In this document: positions 41,115 to 43,504 of the stretch, piece by piece
How the letters are laid out: each line of letters opens with the position of its first letter
Numbering within the stretch: the first letter of the stretch is position 1
Assembly (NCBI GenBank): GCA_023138975.1
Contig: JAGLON010000007.1
Coordinates: 1 to 43,504 of the forward strand
Reading direction: 5' to 3'
Source of the DNA: Candidatus Zixiibacteriota bacterium
GTDB lineage: Bacteria; Zixibacteria; MSB-5A5; GN15; JAAZOE01
Length of the DNA stretch: 43,504 nt
Notes under the pieces: model-generated
Told to the model about the DNA's origin: nothing
What the model saw: only the letters and a program-made list of their open reading frames with translations
Databases searched by the model: none
Position numbers and translations under genes: made by a program

Positions 41115-43504
41115 ATGAAGCAAAACAAGCTACTTATTTTATCATTGCTGGCCTCGTTTATGCTTCTGGCTTTGACTTCCTATGCATTTGCTGCAAATAC
41201 AGTAACATTCGGTACAATCGATGTTTGTCCGCAGCCCGCCGGAGATAAAGTTTATGTCCCAGTATTAGTGGAAAACGATGTTGACCTATCAGCACTTGAT
41301 GTTGTTGGTCAGATAGTTTCCACAACTGGCGGCGTAGATCTGGTGGTAACGGCTATTTCTTTCGATGACCGTATGCTTCTTCCGGAAGTTCTGGATCAGC
41401 GTTATCCCATTGGCGATCTCGGTGGCGGTGTATTCCGTCTTGGTGCCGTAAAGATCGATGATGCGGACTTAGTTATTGGTTCAGGTCAGATTGCAACTCT
41501 AGAATTAGAATTTGTCTCCGACTGTCTTCTCGGTTCAGCTACAATTGACCCGAGTACTACTGACTGCGGAAGCAATACCTATTCTACCATTTTCGTCGAT
41601 ACCGACGCTAACATGATCACTCCTGATCCTGTCAGCAGCGGTGGTGTCAATGTTGTCAACGTAGATCCTATGTTCACTAACTGCCCGACCACAGATTTCG
41701 ATATTTATTGGAAGACTGGTCCTTGGGGCACGAACAGTGTAACTATAGCCTTTACGGCTGATGATCCTGACCTTGCTTGCGGTTGTGACGCCCTTACATT
41801 TGGTCTTGACTCCGGTCCTGGATCGATAAATACCGGCAGTGGTGTTTATCAGTTCGTCGCCGGCCCGACCGATATTGGCTGTCATACCGTTATAGTAACA
41901 GTAGAAGACGAATACGGTGGTGTGGCTACCTGTGAATTCGACATTACGGTTCTTAACAACCCGCCAGAATTCACCGATTGCCCAGAAGAGACCATCAATA
42001 TTTTATGGGGTCAAACCGCTACCGCGACAGTAGTGGCAGAAGATCCTGATTTAGGTCCTTCGGCGTTAGTTTATACACTCGAGTCCTTTACTGGTCCGGG
42101 TAGTCCCATGGTTGACCCGATTACGGGTGTTGTGACCTGGGTCACTGACGAAACTAACGATTTTATTGGCGATTTCGTACTTTGTGTTAAAGTATCCGAT
42201 CTCGCTCCGAGCACTGTAGAGTGCCCGATTGAAAACTCCGACTTATGTTGTTTTGACATTCATGTCGAGCCGAAGTTCCGTGTAACAATTGAAAAGGGAG
42301 AAGGTCCTGATGGTGACGGCGCTTATTTAGGTCACTATACTTCTCTCAGCATCGATCTCGATGGTACTTACGAGTCCATGGAGATGGGTGGTTATGATTT
42401 CTTGATTACTTATGACAATTCAATCCTGAATTTAGTTGACGCCGAAGCTGGCGCTCTTCTGAATGCTTGCGGTTGGGAATACTTCACCTATCGTCACGGT
42501 TACAATGGGAACTGTGGTACTGGTTGTCCTTCGGGCGCCGTCCGCATCGTTGCTCTGGCCGAGACCAACAATGGTCCGTATCACCCTACCTGCTTTAGTT
42601 CAACTACGCTTACGCAGTTGGCTGTATTGAATTTCTTCGTAGTTAATGATCATAATTATGACTGCATGTACGCTCCGGTAGCGTTCTTCTGGATGGATTG
42701 CGGCGACAATACTATTTCTTCCAAGTATGGTGATACTCTCTTCATCGAAGACGGTGTTTACAGCTTTGAAGGAACGTTCTTGCCGAAACCGAGTCCGTTC
42801 TCATTCCCATCTGCTTATGGTGCTGAAGACGATTGTCTCCTAGGTACCGAAAAGGGAATGCCTATTCGCGCCATCGACTTTATTAACGGTGGTGTGGATA
42901 TCATTTGTGACTCAGTCATTGATGATCGTGGTGATATCAACATGGACGGTATTGACTACACTGTAGCCGATGCTGTTATGTTCACCAACTACTTCATCGC
43001 AGGTTTGAGTGCATTTGAACCCCACGTTGAAGGCTCTATCGCTGCGTCAGATGCAAACGCTGACGGCGCCACTCTGACAGTCGCTGATCTGGTTTACCTG
43101 ATCCGTGTTATTCAGGGTGATGCGGTTCCTTATCCGAAACCGACCCCGGGTGATAAACTCGAAGTTACCTCACAAGGTAACGAATTTGTCTTTAATACTA
43201 ATGTTGACGCTGGTGCCGCATTGTTGGTCTTCAGTGTTAACGGTACAGTCGGTACCCCGACTATCAATAGTGCTATGGACATCGAGTATGGTTACGAAAA
43301 CGGCGAACTTCGTGTACTGGTTTATAACATCGGTACCGAAAGACTCACCGACGGAACCATTTTGAACATTCCGGTTGAAGGTACTCTGGAACTGATCGAA
43401 GTTGAAGCCGCTGACTATGATGGTAATGTTATAAGCACTACTATCAGAGCTCTGCCGACCTCATTCGATCTGGCTCAGAACTATCCTAACCCGTTCAACC
43501 CGAC
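41115..43504 (+). CDS. Large secreted dockerin protein with tail-sorting motif (3' end outside window)
   Basis: The frame is open to the window end: 796 codons. The product begins with a signal peptide (LLILSLLASFMLLALTSYAFA) and a cohesin-like beta domain (TFGTIDVCPQPAGDKVYVPV). Two Ig/cadherin-like domains follow (from about FTNCPTTDFDIYW and FTDCPEETINILW), then another beta domain (FRVTIEKGEGPDGDG). A dockerin-like pair comes next (GDINMDGIDYTVADAVMF, DANADGATLTVADLVYLIRV), then a further beta domain and FDLAQNYPNPFNP, the start of a C-terminal sorting domain of type IX-like/FlgD-fold secreted proteins. The codons are strongly biased (GGT, GCT, GTT, CGT/CGC), so it is probably highly expressed, perhaps a surface-layer-like protein. 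AAAGGAG lies 7 bases before the ATG. Confidence 0.9.
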   Translation, partial: MKQNKLLILSLLASFMLLALTSYAFAANTVTFGTIDVCPQPAGDKVYVPVLVENDVDLSALDVVGQIVSTTGGVDLVVTAISFDDRMLLPEVLDQRYPIGDLGGGVFRLGAVKIDDADLVIGSGQIATLELEFVSDCLLGSATIDPSTTDCGSNTYSTIFVDTDANMITPDPVSSGGVNVVNVDPMFTNCPTTDFDIYWKTGPWGTNSVTIAFTADDPDLACGCDALTFGLDSGPGSINTGSGVYQFVAGPTDIGCHTVIVTVEDEYGGVATCEFDITVLNNPPEFTDCPEETINILWGQTATATVVAEDPDLGPSALVYTLESFTGPGSPMVDPITGVVTWVTDETNDFIGDFVLCVKVSDLAPSTVECPIENSDLCCFDIHVEPKFRVTIEKGEGPDGDGAYLGHYTSLSIDLDGTYESMEMGGYDFLITYDNSILNLVDAEAGALLNACGWEYFTYRHGYNGNCGTGCPSGAVRIVALAETNNGPYHPTCFSSTTLTQLAVLNFFVVNDHNYDCMYAPVAFFWMDCGDNTISSKYGDTLFIEDGVYSFEGTFLPKPSPFSFPSAYGAEDDCLLGTEKGMPIRAIDFINGGVDIICDSVIDDRGDINMDGIDYTVADAVMFTNYFIAGLSAFEPHVEGSIAASDANADGATLTVADLVYLIRVIQGDAVPYPKPTPGDKLEVTSQGNEFVFNTNVDAGAALLVFSVNGTVGTPTINSAMDIEYGYENGELRVLVYNIGTERLTDGTILNIPVEGTLELIEVEAADYDGNVISTTIRALPTSFDLAQNYPNPFNP

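Overview
The window looks like chromosome from a Gram-negative bacterium of the FCB group, possibly Zixibacteria or a neighbouring candidate phylum. The sequence shows an LPS-export ATPase (lptB), a TonB-dependent receptor, several lipoproteins and outer-membrane beta-barrels. It also shows two secreted proteins with dockerin-type repeats, one of which runs into the tail motif LAQNYPNPFNP. The phylum is inferred from this style of protein, not from a marker-gene tree. GC is moderate and no phage, transposase, CRISPR array, rRNA or tRNA gene was seen.

Layout. 1-702: 3' end of a PcrA/UvrD helicase. 705-2110: a Fic-wHTH protein with an array of about six 40-bp palindromic repeats at its promoter. 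2160-6422: a thiamine-type uptake operon on the minus strand (TonB receptor, then an SSS symporter) behind two TPP riboswitches, one followed by an intrinsic terminator and the other overlapping the ribosome-binding site. 6522-11099: arsM, a secreted serpin, and a thrombospondin-3/dockerin protein behind a consensus sigma-70 promoter. 11252-15690: an M3-like metallopeptidase, a candidate small RNA and a TPR lipoprotein. 15847-21752: lptB-rpoN-hpf-hprK, then lepB and hemW. 21810-31660: housekeeping and accessory genes (lipoprotein, methyltransferase, DASS transporter, MalK-type ATPase, recF, nitroreductase, membrane protein, SDR, lipoprotein, DUF2914 protein), plus a candidate pseudoknotted RNA at 23621-23748. 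31792-40715: an envelope region containing an NtrC-type two-component system and two candidate sigma-54 promoters in front of beta-barrel or secreted-protein genes. 41115-end: a large, probably highly expressed secreted dockerin protein cut by the window edge.

How the parts connect. The riboswitch operon would be shut off by thiamine pyrophosphate at two levels. rpoN (sigma-54), the sensor kinase/NtrC pair and the two -24/-12 promoters form a plausible circuit controlling surface proteins. At least three genes (lptB, the DASS transporter and the M19 dipeptidase), and perhaps the sensor kinase, have a promoter almost abutting the ATG and no Shine-Dalgarno, which suggests leaderless mRNAs are used here beside ordinary SD-led genes.
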